Below, piece by piece: positions 33,920 through 46,480 of a stretch of DNA of 64,000 nt. A program made the position numbers and the translations under genes. Below the pieces are notes generated by a model. It was not told where the DNA came from. It worked only from the letters and a program-made list of their open reading frames with translations, and did no database searches. How positions within the stretch are numbered: position 1 is the first letter of the stretch; each line of letters starts with the position of its first letter. The stretch comes from Bagarius yarrelli (taxonomy: Eukaryota; Chordata; Actinopteri; Siluriformes; Sisoridae), in contig VCAZ01000048.1 in the NCBI GenBank assembly GCA_005784505.1, positions 2,856,761 to 2,920,760 of the forward strand, written 5' to 3'.

Positions 33920-34085
33920 TTACATTTACATTACATTTATAGCATTTTCTTTTTTATACAACTGAGCAATTGGGGGTTATGGGCCTTGCTTAGGGGCCCA
34001 GCAGTGGGAACTTGGTGGTGCTGGGACTCAAAACAATCTTCCAATTAGCAGTCCAACACCTTAATCACCGCGCTACCACTTCCCC
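33920..34085 (-). repeat. SINE-like element (same family as 10860)
   Basis: ACAACTGAGCAATTGGGGGT, GGCCTTGCTTAGGGGCCCAG, CAGTGGGAACTTGGTGGTGC and CAACACCTTAATCACCGCGC follow the order seen in the copy at 10860-11025. Confidence 0.7.
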
Positions 34086-35814
34086 TGCTTACTTTCTTCC
34101 AAGCTTGAACAACATAATACATCACATTGACACATAAAATACCAATAATAAAATTACTGACTTAAAATTACATATTTGTTGCATAGCGTTAGTGTTTTTT
34201 AAGATTTTATAAATCTTTGTCTTTATCAGTAAATAAATAATTATTAGCTGCCAGCAAATGTCAAACTGGAATAGAGAAGTTTGGGTTATCAAGAACGGGA
34301 AACATTTACCGTTGAATTTATATGCAAATTGCCAAAATTTAATCTTATGATTAAAAAATATGCAACTACCTCGAATTTACACATACGCTCGAACACTTAC
34401 ACTTATTCAACAGGAATCTACGTTTACAGCACCACCCACATAAATACAGACAATATAAATATAAAACACTAACACTGTTTTGCTAATCTAATTTCAATGC
34501 TGCTGTGACTTGCAAGTTTCAGTCTATTTCATGTATTTGACTGGAGTATTTGTATGGCTTGTTTGCACCAGGTTGCACACTATGCACTTTAGTCTGCTAG
34601 AACAATTTATTGTCTATTGGAGGAACATTATTTCATTTCACTGTGTACTTTGTCTGCTGTAGATGTTAAAATAAAAATAAAGGCTGCTTGACTTGACTTG
34701 AACTAGTTTCAACAAATCTGTGTTTCGCCCTATTCTTTTATTTCTTTATAAATTATTTAGTAAATGCATAACACACTGCATGAACACATTTTGCTTTGAC
34801 TACAGAAATTTTGCAATTTTGAAGTTGGGTTCATCTTTAAAACTTTACTTCCATGTAACAAGATGAGCATATTTACTCAAAACAATGTTTCTAAAAACCA
34901 CTTTGGGTATATATAGTGCATAAAGGTCTGCAAACCTAATGGCCCACACACACACACACACACACACTATGCCAATTATTTTAGCCTCTAAAATGTAAAC
35001 TGACTGCGTTTTATTTTAAGCACAACATAAATGGAAAGGTAGTACATTCAAAATAACTACACTGTCAAGTTCTGGCGCTAGAATACATTGGGAAAATGAC
35101 TAATAGTAGCAGACAATTTTAGTACCGATGATGGTAAAATGCCAACCTAACAAAGACACGACTCTATTACCAGTTAAGTGTCTTAAAAAAAACATGACAG
35201 TCAAAATGATTAGAAAATGAAACAAATTCTAATTTACAATTTAATACACTAGCCCTGGGATGCCACTGGTCAATGGTGCTAAAAAACTAGGCCAACTCTG
35301 GCTGATTTTTGGTTTTCTCTATGTTTGTTAATGAGCACTGTCTCTGAAAAAAATAACAATAATAATAAATATTTTATCTTAAAAACAGCTTACAGTAATT
35401 TTATACATCACGATTTAATTAGTCATGCCCAATCACAAAATCTAAATTAAAAATGTCTCTTCACAAATCTTTTATGAATTAAATATTGATTTTCGTTATG
35501 CCTGCAGTTTTAAATATATTGGCTATGAAAACATATTTACAAAAAGTGACGCTGGTGAACTTTAAACACACTAAACAGGAAATCGTTCCAGAACCTAGAG
35601 GTTGTTGCCAGATATTCTGGTTAATGTAAGCTCAGTAAGCTCTCTTTAGATGATGTCTATCTGTGAGACTATCCATAACCATCCGTAATGTTTTTTCTGC
35701 GACCCTTTTAACAATGAACACTGATTGAAACACTGTTCTATGATTAAGCTGATTATCAGTGGTTATTTCTGTTTAATAATAAATTGATTCTTTAATAATT
35801 GATTAATAAATGTA

Positions 35815-35961
35815 CAGTGGTGCCCTGACTTACGAGTTCAATTCATTCCGTGACGGAGCTCGTAACTCAAATTACTTGTAGGTCAAATCAATTTCACCCA
35901 TTGACATGAACTGAAATGCCATTAATCCGATCCGGGGCCCCAAAAAAACCCACCCCCTACT

Positions 35962-36014
<53 letters not shown>

Positions 36015-36791
36015 TTATAAATAAAAAAAACGAATCTTGTATCAAAAAACAATACAATACAATGACGGAAAACCTGGTTTTATTAAGAGTAACCCTCCCC
36101 CCAGCTTTACCTTGAGATCAGACGGCCCCATTGTACCCCCAAATGGCTCAAAAACCCCCACGAACCCCCCCCTCGACCCAACTAGCGGTTGGGTTTGACC
36201 CCCTGGCTTATCCCGGGCCCACACCCCCCCCCCCAAAAAAACGCTTTTTTTTTTTAATCTAAATTGATTCTTTATGTTTTGTTTTTTAAATGTTTACAGT
36301 TGTTTTTTTTTGGGTGACGGTGCTCGTACTCAAATTTTTTTCCGTGTCATCTTTTTGTTTTTTTTTAAAAACAAAACCCACCAAATAAACAATTATAAAA
36401 AAAAACACTACTATTTTTTTGTTAAGTAAATAAGAAAAATATACTTATAAATAACGAATATTATATCAAAAAAACAATACAATAAAATGTACTGGAATAA
36501 ACTGGTTTTATTAAGTATAATGTACAGCATTTACCTTGGAGATCAGACGGCTCCACTTGCTAAGCACTTGCTAATGCTCATGTCTGACTAGCTATCGAGT
36601 GACACACGGGATGCTGGGCGAATGGTACAGTGTTTACTGTAGTGTTTGATACGCCAACTAGCGGTTGGGTGTGTGAAGCTGGCTTGTAACCCGAATTTTA
36701 GCTCGCAACTCATAGCAAAAAAACGTCTGAAAGATGGCTTGTATCTCGAAAAACCCATTAGTTGAGACACTCGTAAGTCAAGGTTCCACTG
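35815..36791. mobile_element. mariner-like MITE with internal duplication and poly-C tract
   Basis: Terminal inverted repeats CAGTGGTGCCCTGACTTACG and the reverse complement of CAGTGGAACCTTGACTTACG, flanked by TA on both sides (35813-35814, 36792-36793). The blocks about 36014-36210 and 36440-36700 are two versions of the same internal sequence (both have GGTTTTATTAAG and AGATCAGACGG, then AACTAGCGGTTGGGT). The first is full of C and G runs, including about 50 C at 35965-36014. Confidence 0.75.
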
Positions 36792-37019
36792 TATTTGGAT
36801 AGATAGTAAGATATTTTCTGGCCTGGTGTAATCTTTTTTCTTTTTATTTTAAGACACGGAGATAGGAAAGATCGGTCAATTACAGAGTTGAAATTGATTC
36901 CAAGTCTGGCAGTTGGTAACTGTTTATGGGAACTCTTAATATTTGATCCAAAACTATGTTGATACAAGTAAAGGATGCTTTAATTAGGCTGAATGTCATA
37001 TGATCGCCTTGTCTATGTG

Positions 37020-37297
37020 TCATGTTCCCATTGGCCAGTCTTGTGTATTTATAGCCCTTGTGTTTCCCTTTGTGTTTGGTTGTGGATGTCATGTCAAGTC
37101 AAGTCAAGTCAAGCGTATTTGAGTCAAGTTCATGTTTGCTGTTTATGTTTGTGCTAATGTGCTAAGCTATGGTAAGCTAAGTCAAGCCAAGTCAAGTCTA
37201 GTTTAGTTTATGTTTATTGTTTTGTCTTTGTCACTATTATAAATAAACTGCACCTTTGGGTTTAAAAGACTACTCGCCTCAGTGAATTCGTTACAAT
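37020..37297 (+). mobile_element. possible solo LTR
   Basis: TGTCATGTTCCCATTGGCC at the left and GTGAATTCGTTACA at the right give TG...CA ends. A TATTTATAG box lies near the left and AATAAA at about 37241. A CAAGT repeat run lies inside. The flanks contain TCTA on each side (37013-37016 and 37297-37300), though not exactly abutting TG...CA ends. Tentative. Confidence 0.35.
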
Positions 37298-37735
37298 CTA
37301 CTGAGCTGTGCATTAGTGAGGACCTCATGATACGATACATCAGTACATTGACAATAATATACCATAATATAATAATAATATATATATTATTAATTATATA
37401 TTATAAAAAATATATATATAAAGTGTAAAGCAAATAGCTAAAAATATAACAAATACAAAGCCAGTGGCACCATGGAGTTTTAATTAAATATTAAGTTAAA
37501 CATAAATCAGTTTAAAGCGTTATTTAACATTATGTAAACTTAATTATTTAATACAGAAATTATTTTCATGATATTGTATCGACATTAAAATATGTATACA
37601 TGTAAATATGTATTGTGATCGTTAACTGTATCAATGTTTTTACACAGCCCTAATATCTACAAATTCTACAATCCAAACATGATAATTATAACATCTAAAA
37701 TCTAATATTTTTATGAATGTAAATACAGTGTAGAC

Positions 37736-37742
37736 ACTGTGT

Positions 37743-37785
<43 letters not shown>
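37736..37785. repeat. (TG)n microsatellite
   Basis: About 22 GT units in dgkg intron 1. Confidence 0.95.
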
Positions 37786-39238
37786 TGCGTGTATTCATAC
37801 AGTTTGTTTATAAATTTCCAGGGAAAATGGAAAAACTGATTTTTACTGTTCCTATGGGAGATTAACATGGCCCATTAAACAGATGTCATTACGGAGTGCT
37901 TAAAATAAAATCTTTTTAAAGTCTTGCCAGATGTGACATCAGTCACACTAATAATTCTTTTAAAGTTTCAAACAACATTTAAAAGTGGTAAATTGATTAC
38001 AAAGATAATTTTAAAAACACAATAAACATTTGGTTTCCTAACTGGGCCTCAGTAACCAGCAATTTTACCATCTCATTTCTTAAATCAAAAGTTATTTGTG
38101 TTTTGAACTGTTTTCATAAACGTGATTTTATTTTAATTTTCATTTTATTTACAAATAAATAAACCTGTTTTACCTCAACTGTATCTTTAACGTATGATGT
38201 TTCTTAAGCAATAGCAATGTAATATTCTGTTTATATATTTTTCCATCATCCTGTGCCAGAAATAACATAATGGTTTGTAAACATATGAGCGTAACTACCT
38301 TCGGTTAGCTGTTGCTGACTTAAGACCTGGTTTTAATTATTTAATATTTTTATAGCCGTATGTCAATTTAGCCTTTAGAAGTTAAACCAATCTTTAGCTA
38401 TGACTATGACAAATAAATCAATCATAGTGCAGATATTACACTTGGGGCTATGTATTTAACAAGGTTTCATTGTTTTGTCACCATCTGTTCTCAGAATATT
38501 CAACTGTCACCATGAGTTTGAACACTACAGAGCTGTTTTTCCAAAGCCTCCAAACAAATACTTTTTTAATGGTTGACTTTAATTTAGGATGCTAAAAAAA
38601 AAAAGGAAAAAATAAATATTTGTAGCTTTTTTGAGTATGGCATGTGTCTGCTCGCTCGCTGCAGACTTAGTGTAGTGTCTGATCACTGTCCAGGTGTCTG
38701 TTATTTTTGCTGATGGCAGAGTTTGACATTCCTAGTGCTTAGTCATCTCCTCAGTATAATGTGTCTGTTTTGCTTTGTGCAGGACATGTTAAGCTCTGTT
38801 TGTTAATGGCGTAAAACTATTGCAGCATTTGAAGGACACGTTATATGTTTGACTGGTACTTTATTGGTTATTTGTTTTTGATTATTTTGATCCTTTCAAA
38901 TAAACATCTGGTACGCGGTGAAATGTATTGAAACACCTGAGCATCACATCACGGCATCTGTACCCAGGCGCAGCATCTGGAAGCACCAAATTGTTGTTAA
39001 ATAATTACGAAAGAATTTCAGAAAAAAATTTTTCATCCTCTTTATTCCGTAAAAATATGAAATGAAATGCAGGTTTTCATGTTCCGGAAATTTCCGGAAA
39101 AGCATGACGGACCCCTTTATGGCTTACACCTTGTCACGAGAGCAAGGAGAGGGCGCGAAAACTGAAAAGCTGAAAACCTTAGCTACGCCTCTGCTGGGGG
39201 GCGCTAATGGTCCTGTTGAGAAACCCTAGTCTAGCATT

Positions 39239-39362
39239 TAATTTTATGGCATTTGGTAAAAACCCTTGTTCAGAGCAATTTACATTTATTTAATATTTTT
39301 TTAATCCAACTGAGCATTTTATGGTTAAGGGTTTGTTCAGGGTGGCAGCTTGGTGGAAGATT
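39239..39362 (-). repeat. decayed SINE-like element
   Basis: TGGCATTTGGTAAAAACCCTT, CAGAGCAATTTACATTTA, CCAACTGAGCATTTTATGGT and CAGCTTGGTGG parallel the copies at 10860 and 33920. Confidence 0.55.
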
Positions 39363-39874
39363 AACCACAAAGCTACAAGTTCCAGCTTGGAAATTAGTGC
39401 TTTATTGATTATATTCTGCTTTTTGAGTAAAAATCTAATACTACAATGATGTGCAGTCGTTAAGCTTTGACTGCAAGGAAAATTGTGGTATCTAATGTTG
39501 AGAGTTGCAGCTGCAGTCTGGACTTAATACAAATGTTAAGAATTAAGGAATTCGAAAGAATTTTTTTTATTTGCCTCATACGCCTTCTATTGTTTGTAGA
39601 GCTTATGCCACTTGACATGCTGTGTTTATATAAAACTGTCAGACAGTCATGCTAAATTAACAACGTTGGAATCAGTATTTATTATCTAACATGTTTTTAT
39701 ACTTGAGAACTAAAAAACAAGAAGAACTTAAGCAAATCCAAAATGTTTTTAAAATTTTGTAATGTTTTTTCTTAAAATACATCTATATTTTTATTTTATT
39801 CAGTTTACACCACATTAGAGACTAGAATGCAGTTATACAGATATATCCAGAACACATTTTAAGCCATGAACAGT

Positions 39875-39877
<3 letters not shown>

Positions 39878-39905
<28 letters not shown>
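39878..39905. repeat. (GT)n microsatellite
   Basis: GT run about 110 bp from the RFX/CRE composite site. Confidence 0.95.
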
Positions 39906-39908
<3 letters not shown>

Positions 39909-40014
39909 GCATGCATGTATACGTGTACATAGTTAATGGGCTGCTCGGGGCATGTGTTGATCTGAAGGACGGGGCGACCCCTCCACGTAGAGAGGGATTC
40001 TGTTTGCTCATCCA

Positions 40015-40036
40015 GTTGCCTAGCAACCTGACGTCA
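40015..40036. promoter_or_regulatory. X-box (RFX) palindrome with adjacent CRE in intron 1
   Basis: GTTGCCTAGCAAC (40015-40027) is a complete inverted-repeat RFX site. One base later TGACGTCA (40029-40036) is a perfect CREB/ATF palindrome. The surrounding 39950-40050 is CpG-richer than the intron average. Such X1-X2 type pairs mark promoters and enhancers bound jointly by RFX and CREB/ATF factors. Confidence 0.5.
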
Positions 40037-40324
40037 TACATTTGCAAGGAGAAGATGAAGGGAAACAGGAAGGTTTGGTGTCTGTGTGTTTCTCTTTGTA
40101 CAGATAATTGTACCTGTATGTAGCCTAGCAGCATACAAATCTAAAAGAAAAGACATTCAAAAACACAATGTTTATTAAATCATTACACATTTCATTGTCT
40201 AATTTTATGAAAGAATCAGCAAAGCCTCATGATGCTGTCTGGAGTACAATCAGGGCAGGAATAGCACATCCTCCTTTCTGTCTACATATGTCCTCAAATC
40301 CCAGAATTGCCAAGCTGCCACTTT

Positions 40325-40340
40325 GTTGCCCCTAAGCAAC
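40325..40340. promoter_or_regulatory. second RFX-like inverted half-site pair
   Basis: GTTGCCCCTAAGCAAC has the same GTTGC...GCAAC arms with a wider spacer, about 300 bp from the composite site at 40015. An E-box-like CATCTG follows. Confidence 0.3.
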
Positions 40341-42534
40341 CATCTGTTCTCCAGAGACACCACATTATGGATAACCATGATCTCTGACCCCGGCACACTG
40401 ATGCGACAAAAAAAAACAAACTTTGCCTACCATTTCCAACTTTTCGTTTAAATGTCTTATTGTACTCCACAAAGTGTGTATAGTTTAGAAAGCTGTGCAT
40501 TGTTTTACAAAGCTAGAGCTTATAAGAACAGGTTAGATAGTGAAGATTTTTTTTTGTAATTTTATTTGCTATATTTGCGAGACATATTAGGGCACAACCA
40601 TTTTTAACACGAGAAAGGAGCCTTTAAAGAAAACTCTCTTAGACAGAGTCACCATCGATTGTGCTGTCATCCTCAATAGCTCACCTCGACTCATAAAGCT
40701 AATGAGTCTGAGTCATTCAGGTATTCATGCTACATAAAAAGAATGAAGCGGAATGAACATTTTCATGTTAGCCAGTCTCTTCTACAGTTCATCTGTCATT
40801 TATACTGGCACTGACAACTTTTCTGTAAAAGTGGCCTGGTTTTTATAAGGCCACTTAAAGGGCAGTATGAGCAATATTTTACTTTTTGCCTTTGGTGTGG
40901 ACAAACACATCTGTGGCACAAAAGTTCTTTTAATAATAGTCTCGTTCCTGTGCATTCTTCAACTCACAATAGAAAATCTTTCCCTGATAACATATTTTAT
41001 TGACATAGCGTTATATTATTCCTAATAAAGTAGCCTGCATAATTGTCTCCCCCATATCTATTTCACATCATCTCTCTCTCTCTCGCTCTCTCTCTCTTTC
41101 TCATCCTTTTCAAAATTTTTAATCTCTGTCTATCTGCCTTTCCCCGTATCTCCTTTTCCCTCCTGAACAAACAGATGGGTTCTTAATTACACTTCCAGTA
41201 GGATTATTATGACTTTGCCTCCCGCTCACCAGTTTTTCGGCAGCCACACCCAATTAAAATCTACCAATATCAACACAGTTTATAGAATAAAAAAAGCTTT
41301 TCTCTCCTTCACTGACCACATCAAACAGTTTATGGAAAGTAACATATATATATATATATATATATGTACCTATTAAAAACAGTTATAACATAACCACGCA
41401 GTACCGAAAACACTTGTCCCTACTGTTTAGCGAACAAAGCAACCAAGAAGATTTAGTTTTCCCTGATCCAAACATTCTCTATTAGGGGTTTTCCATTCCT
41501 ATTTAATGAGTCTGATGTTATATTTAGCTTGATGTATTTATCGATACCGGTGTTGTCATGCAGTTTTACAAATAACATAGAAGTCACAGTTAAATACTGT
41601 ATACAGCTTCTAAATGCAGCTGGAATTACGATATTATACTGCAGTGCTGTTTGACATAATCCAGAGCCACCATTTGATCTCAATTCCTGCTTGGCACTTT
41701 TATTACACCACACTTTCCACGCTGCACTCTCTAAAAAAGCATTAAAATGTACCTTTCCGATTTTTTTTTTAATTCTCTTTATGGCAAATGACCTGTCTGA
41801 AATACATTTTCCTGACCTAATCAAAGTTGTTGTTTTTTTTTGAGAAAGCATTTGAAATAAAAATATTTATTACTACTATCTTACTACTTCGCTGAAGAAG
41901 CTGCATTGCCAAATTAGGACACTAATCACACATGAGCTAAAAAGCTGCGGAGATATAGCACTGTCAACTACTAAAGTATTACAGACATGAGATAGAAGCC
42001 TGGGAAACATGACAGGTTATAATACACTAAAATAAATGTGCCTAGGCATGGTGGACATTCAGTGGTTGTACACTCTCTCTCTTTCTCCCTCTATTTCACA
42101 CCCTTCAGTACATTTAGTATCACCCAACTAACATTCGGCTTGGTATGACTTGTCATGATTATTTGTCGTTGATTTGAGAGCACGGGGCTGTAACCTAATA
42201 TTAGCACTGCTAAATACTGTATCTGGCATTATCACATTGTACAGACGTAACTGGGTAAGAAGTGATAAAGCCACATTCAATGGCAGGAAACCTCTTTCAC
42301 AAGAGTTTAGTGTTGAATTGTGAACAAGATGATGGGGGTAATAGTATAATTGATTGCAGGAAATAAGTGAACATAACAGATGACATTCCTGGGTTAATTA
42401 TATTCATTAAAAAAAATATATATATTCTTTGACACAGGAAAGAGTTTGAATTGAGGGCTTTCAATGACACAACAAGCTACTTTCATAGACTGGGAGATGA
42501 GAAGGAACAATACAATAAATACAATACAAAACAT

Positions 42535-42665
42535 CTATCTATCCATTGTCTATACCAACTTATTCCTAATCAGGGTCACAGGGATCAGCTGGGGTCTATC
42601 CAAGCTGCAAATGGCTGAAAGGCAGGGGTTACAACCTGGACAGGTCGGCAGTCCAGTAAACACAA
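42535..42665 (-). repeat. fish interspersed repeat, same family as 2096-2278
   Basis: CTATCCATTGTCTATACCAA, CTTATTCCTAATCAGGGTCA, CAGCTGGGGTCTATCC and CAGGGGTTACAACCTGGACA, the same orientation as the copy at 4095. Confidence 0.7.
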
Positions 42666-45231
42666 AAGTAAAATAAATTGCTAAAATGTACAAAACGTGC
42701 TCTTTGGAAAATATTTGTGGTATAGGGTGATGAACACATAGAACGTACATAAGAAATAATAAGAAAATAATAGTACTACATCACACTGTCTTTATTTAAA
42801 TAAAATATGCACAATAGCTTTTTATTTTCCGCATAAACAGGCTGCAAATAATTTTGAAGATTTATAGGTACAAACCTTCTATTAAAAACACTCAGTATAT
42901 GTTCCAAAAAGTTGTTCTGCCACTATAGGAACTAAAAACCATATAAATATTGAACAGTCTGGGAAAGAAAAAGCAATAGAAAATTCAGCAGACCAAATCA
43001 ACCCAACTATCCAAGAAAGTTTTAAATGCTGATTTGACATTTTCTTCATTATATTCATAAGCAATTACGTAAATAGCAACATGAATACAGTAGTGTAGAG
43101 GCTGAACTTTTCACAAGCTGATAGGCCTCTGATTTGTCTGCCCAAGTTACATGGTTTTTCAGGGAAAAAAACACTAACAGATTTATGCATCACTCTGTAC
43201 AGTCAATATCACTTATTTTCCATCTCTACTCATTTCCCACCATCATAGCAAACAAATAGTCAGACAACCATTAAACAAAAGGAATTAATTAAAGGCATTT
43301 TTCTTTAAAAAGAAAAGGCATTTACATTCTGCTATCAGACCAGTACCAACAAAAAGATTCTTTATAGATTATTTACTAAATCCCTGGAACTCCTGACTTT
43401 CCAAAAAAAAAACAAAACATTAACTGATTGATTAATTAATTAATTTACTAGTAGTCGCCTTTTCTTATCTTGCATCAATTTTACCTTCGATAAATATTTT
43501 GATTCAAATGTTGTACTCATATATGACATATTTATGAATAAACAGTTGTCTTAATATCAAAATCATGCAAGCTTATATGAATTTGTATTGTGAAAAGGTG
43601 TTCGTGAGCTGAAACACTGCAACCATTTTGAGAAAGCTTGAATGGATGTCATGGTAACGGGAGGTTTTGGATTAAAAATGCAATGTAGTGATAAAAAGCA
43701 ATAATCTATATGGAACATGGGCTTCTCTTTAACTTGCTGCCCTCTGCAGAGCCTAAATTTAAATATAAATTTAAAATGAGAGGGTAAAGGGTACAAAATG
43801 AGAGAGTAAAGGACACAAAGAACCAATAAAAACTCTCTGTTATTGAGTGCATATTAATATAAACAAATACATACATACATATCTATACAGACCTACCTAC
43901 GGTTCTACCTACCCTCCTAAAATTAAATAAATGTATACCAACAAATTGGAACATTTTTCCGACCCTACAAATTTGAAGTCACTGCCAATTTTAATGAAAC
44001 ATGCTAAGAACTGTTTATCATTTTTCATTTTATGTGAAAAATAAGGACATATCGAATAGTAGATACATGTTTATAAAATTATAAATACCCCCCTCAGACA
44101 AATTTAGCGTTAAATCTTATACCTAAAGCAGATTTTGTCTCTTGTCAGTCTGACTCTCCTAGTATGTCAGTATGTCTCCACCAGTAGACATCTATTTAAA
44201 TTAATTCAATGTAATTTCTACCAAACAATTATTTGCCTAAAAGTGCATACTGAACAATTAATATATATTTAATATATGTAATAGTTTCCTAGGATGTTTA
44301 TTTTCCCCAGAGTCGTTATTATTTAGACAAGATTACTGTGTCACAAATCTCTTTACTGGACCCAAAGATCCAGAACCTCACATGTTTGCACAATAAGCTG
44401 TAATTAGGCATGGCAATTGAGTTTTCTTTTGAACCACATCTAAGCAAGCAGGCCTAGCTATTGATTATACCCTCCACATGTTGGAAATGTACATATTAGC
44501 TTTACAGAACTGTTTGATTAGAAACGAGACAGACTGGTATACCCAAAAGGCAAAATGGTTACTATTCATTTCACTATAATCGAAATCCATCCGCTACAAT
44601 TTGCTATTATGGTATTTATACATTTGTTATAGATGATATTTTCCATTAAATAGAATATTATAATGTGTTAACAATATTGCCAGTAAAAGAGGCGGTTCAG
44701 CATGTGAGATGTACACACATTTTTCCCAGGCAGAAAACTACAGGAACCATAAATAGATAGTAACCATGTTTTTTAATCTAAGAATCTACTACATATACAG
44801 ATACATGTGAGTGACAAGAAAGCTATGCAAAAATCTATTTTCTATCAAGCTACATGCAGAAAACAGATAGCCGAAAAATGGGGGTAAATAAAGCTCTGAT
44901 GTTACACTATGAATCTGCTTAAAGTGTGCGCGAGATACATGTAAACAGGGCATTTGTATCTACATTTACAAACGCAAAACATGCAATCGGCTTAATGAGA
45001 CCTGAAACTAAACACGGCAATCAGTTCAGACAGTCCCAAAATTTAGATATTAAATGACGTCTGGTGAATAGAAGCATTACAGTTCCAAGAGCACAACAAT
45101 GAGAACTAAAGGATGTCAGACGTCTGCTACCTACATTTTATGTATTATATTTACAGACAAAAATGAATGAAACACAAAAGTGGCTTTAAGAGAACAAGAA
45201 CACAGCAGAAAAGAAGGATGTTGAATCTTAC

Positions 45232-45270
45232 CTCTAGTAATTTAGCCGATGAGATCGTGAGTTTCTCAAA
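45232..45270 (-). other. dgkg: putative non-coding first exon of dgkg
   Basis: The sequence ends CTAAATTACTAGAG at a strong donor GTAAGA and has no ATG-initiated frame of note. It lies just downstream, on the minus strand, of a TATA-like box and a CpG-rich, CT-rich block. The length is inferred from the TATA position; a more distal start is possible. Confidence 0.4.
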
Positions 45271-45289
45271 CGGACAGAGCACAGACCCT

Positions 45290-45600
45290 CTTATAGGCGC
45301 TTGAGCACAAAGCTACAGGCAGCAGTGCCCACAGAGCACTTTAGCATTTGTACTCAGTGGCAACATCTCCCCCTTCAAGCATGAATTAATTAAACATCTC
45401 CTCTCTCGTGATTATCCGTATGCTGTTTCTATGCAATGCACGCCTGTCGCTTGTGTGCAGCAATGTCTCTGCACTTTCTATTCTGACAGCCTGTTTACAC
45501 AGAGACGACTGCCCTGCCTTTCTCGCTCTTGCTCTTTGACTCGCTCTCTCTCTCTCTCTTTTGCGCGCTCTCTCTTTCTCCCGCTCATGCTCTCCCGCTC
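45290..45600 (-). promoter_or_regulatory. dgkg: putative dgkg promoter region
   Basis: Minus-strand CTATAAGAGG (about 45288-45297) sits 20-30 nt before the presumed start. Upstream, 45430-45600 is relatively CpG-rich, with a GA/CT purine tract (45541-45600). Nothing comparable is seen closer to exon 2. Confidence 0.35.
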
Positions 45601-46302
45601 GTTTCCACCCCCACTCTATCGACAGTGCAACATCAGTGTGTCTGTCTAATAGGGCCAGTATGATCGCAGTGAACCAGCCCAAACACTGCAGCTCATGCCT
45701 CACTGCCCAACTCTCAGTTTGCCACATCTCACCACAGCCTTATTATTTCGGACATGTGTATGTATTTGTTTATTTATTGGTTTCTATCTACAGACAGCAA
45801 AATAATTTGATTGCATTTATTTGTATTAGTGTAATGTAGTATTTGTTATATTTTGCTACATTTGGGGAAAAAATAACATAGCATTGACCTTAAACACTGG
45901 CTGTTTTTGTCTTTCTTTGTGGCACAAACATTATCAAATATCCCAACTAACTAATCAAGCAAAAATTTGATTTTTGATTTTATTTCACCTTTTACAGTCA
46001 TCATATCCAGTTTTCTTCATTAGTGATAATGGCTAGTATGTCTATTTACTCCAAGGGAGCCAGATAGGATACAAATAAAAAATCATGGTTTTATCTGGGG
46101 TTTTTTTAGTTTACTTCTGTAAACACTGTTATAGCACCCATTAGGGCTGCACAGTAAATCATTTCAGCATCAACATCGCAATGCCTGTATTTGAATAGTT
46201 CAGTACAGAACTGATTTGTGGTTTAACTGCAAAGTTCAATAATTGAGTAAATGTTTAGCATTTGCACATTGTTTTAAGGTCTGTTCCAGTGAAGTCTATG
46301 GA

Positions 46303-46480
46303 AAGTGGTAGCTTAGTGGTTAAAGTAATGGACTGATACCAGAAAGACTGGGGTTTGATTCCCAGCACCACCAAGCCACCAATGCTGGGCCCCTGAGCAA
46401 GGCCCTTTACCCTCAGTTGTATAAAAGAGATAAATGTAAGTCACCCTGGATAAGGGTGTCTGGTGAATGCTGAAAATCTT
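46303..46480 (+). repeat. tRNA-derived SINE
   Basis: Head GTGGTAGCTTAGTGGTTAAA (A box) and GGGGTTTGATTCCCAGCACC (B box), about 40 nt apart as in a tRNA promoter. The body GGGCCCCTGAGCAAGGCCCT and the end TGGATAAGGGTGTCTGGTGA follow. It is the plus-orientation version of the family at 10860 and 33920. Confidence 0.75.

Larger units (their letters stand above)
32138..45231 (-). other. dgkg intron 1 (about 13 kb)
   Basis: Non-coding stretch between the putative first exon and exon 2. It holds the foldback element, SINE copies, a mariner-like MITE, a possible solo LTR, several microsatellites and the RFX/CRE cluster described separately. No coding exon was recognised. Confidence 0.5.

Noticed and set aside
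35872..36057. Minus-strand frame with a long poly-Gly run
   Set aside because: Produced by the poly-C tract in the MITE; not a protein.
45386..45727. 113-codon minus-strand frame rich in Glu, Arg and Lys (REKERARKRERERAS...)
   Set aside because: It reads through a CT/GA-rich purine tract in the putative promoter region. Composition explains it.
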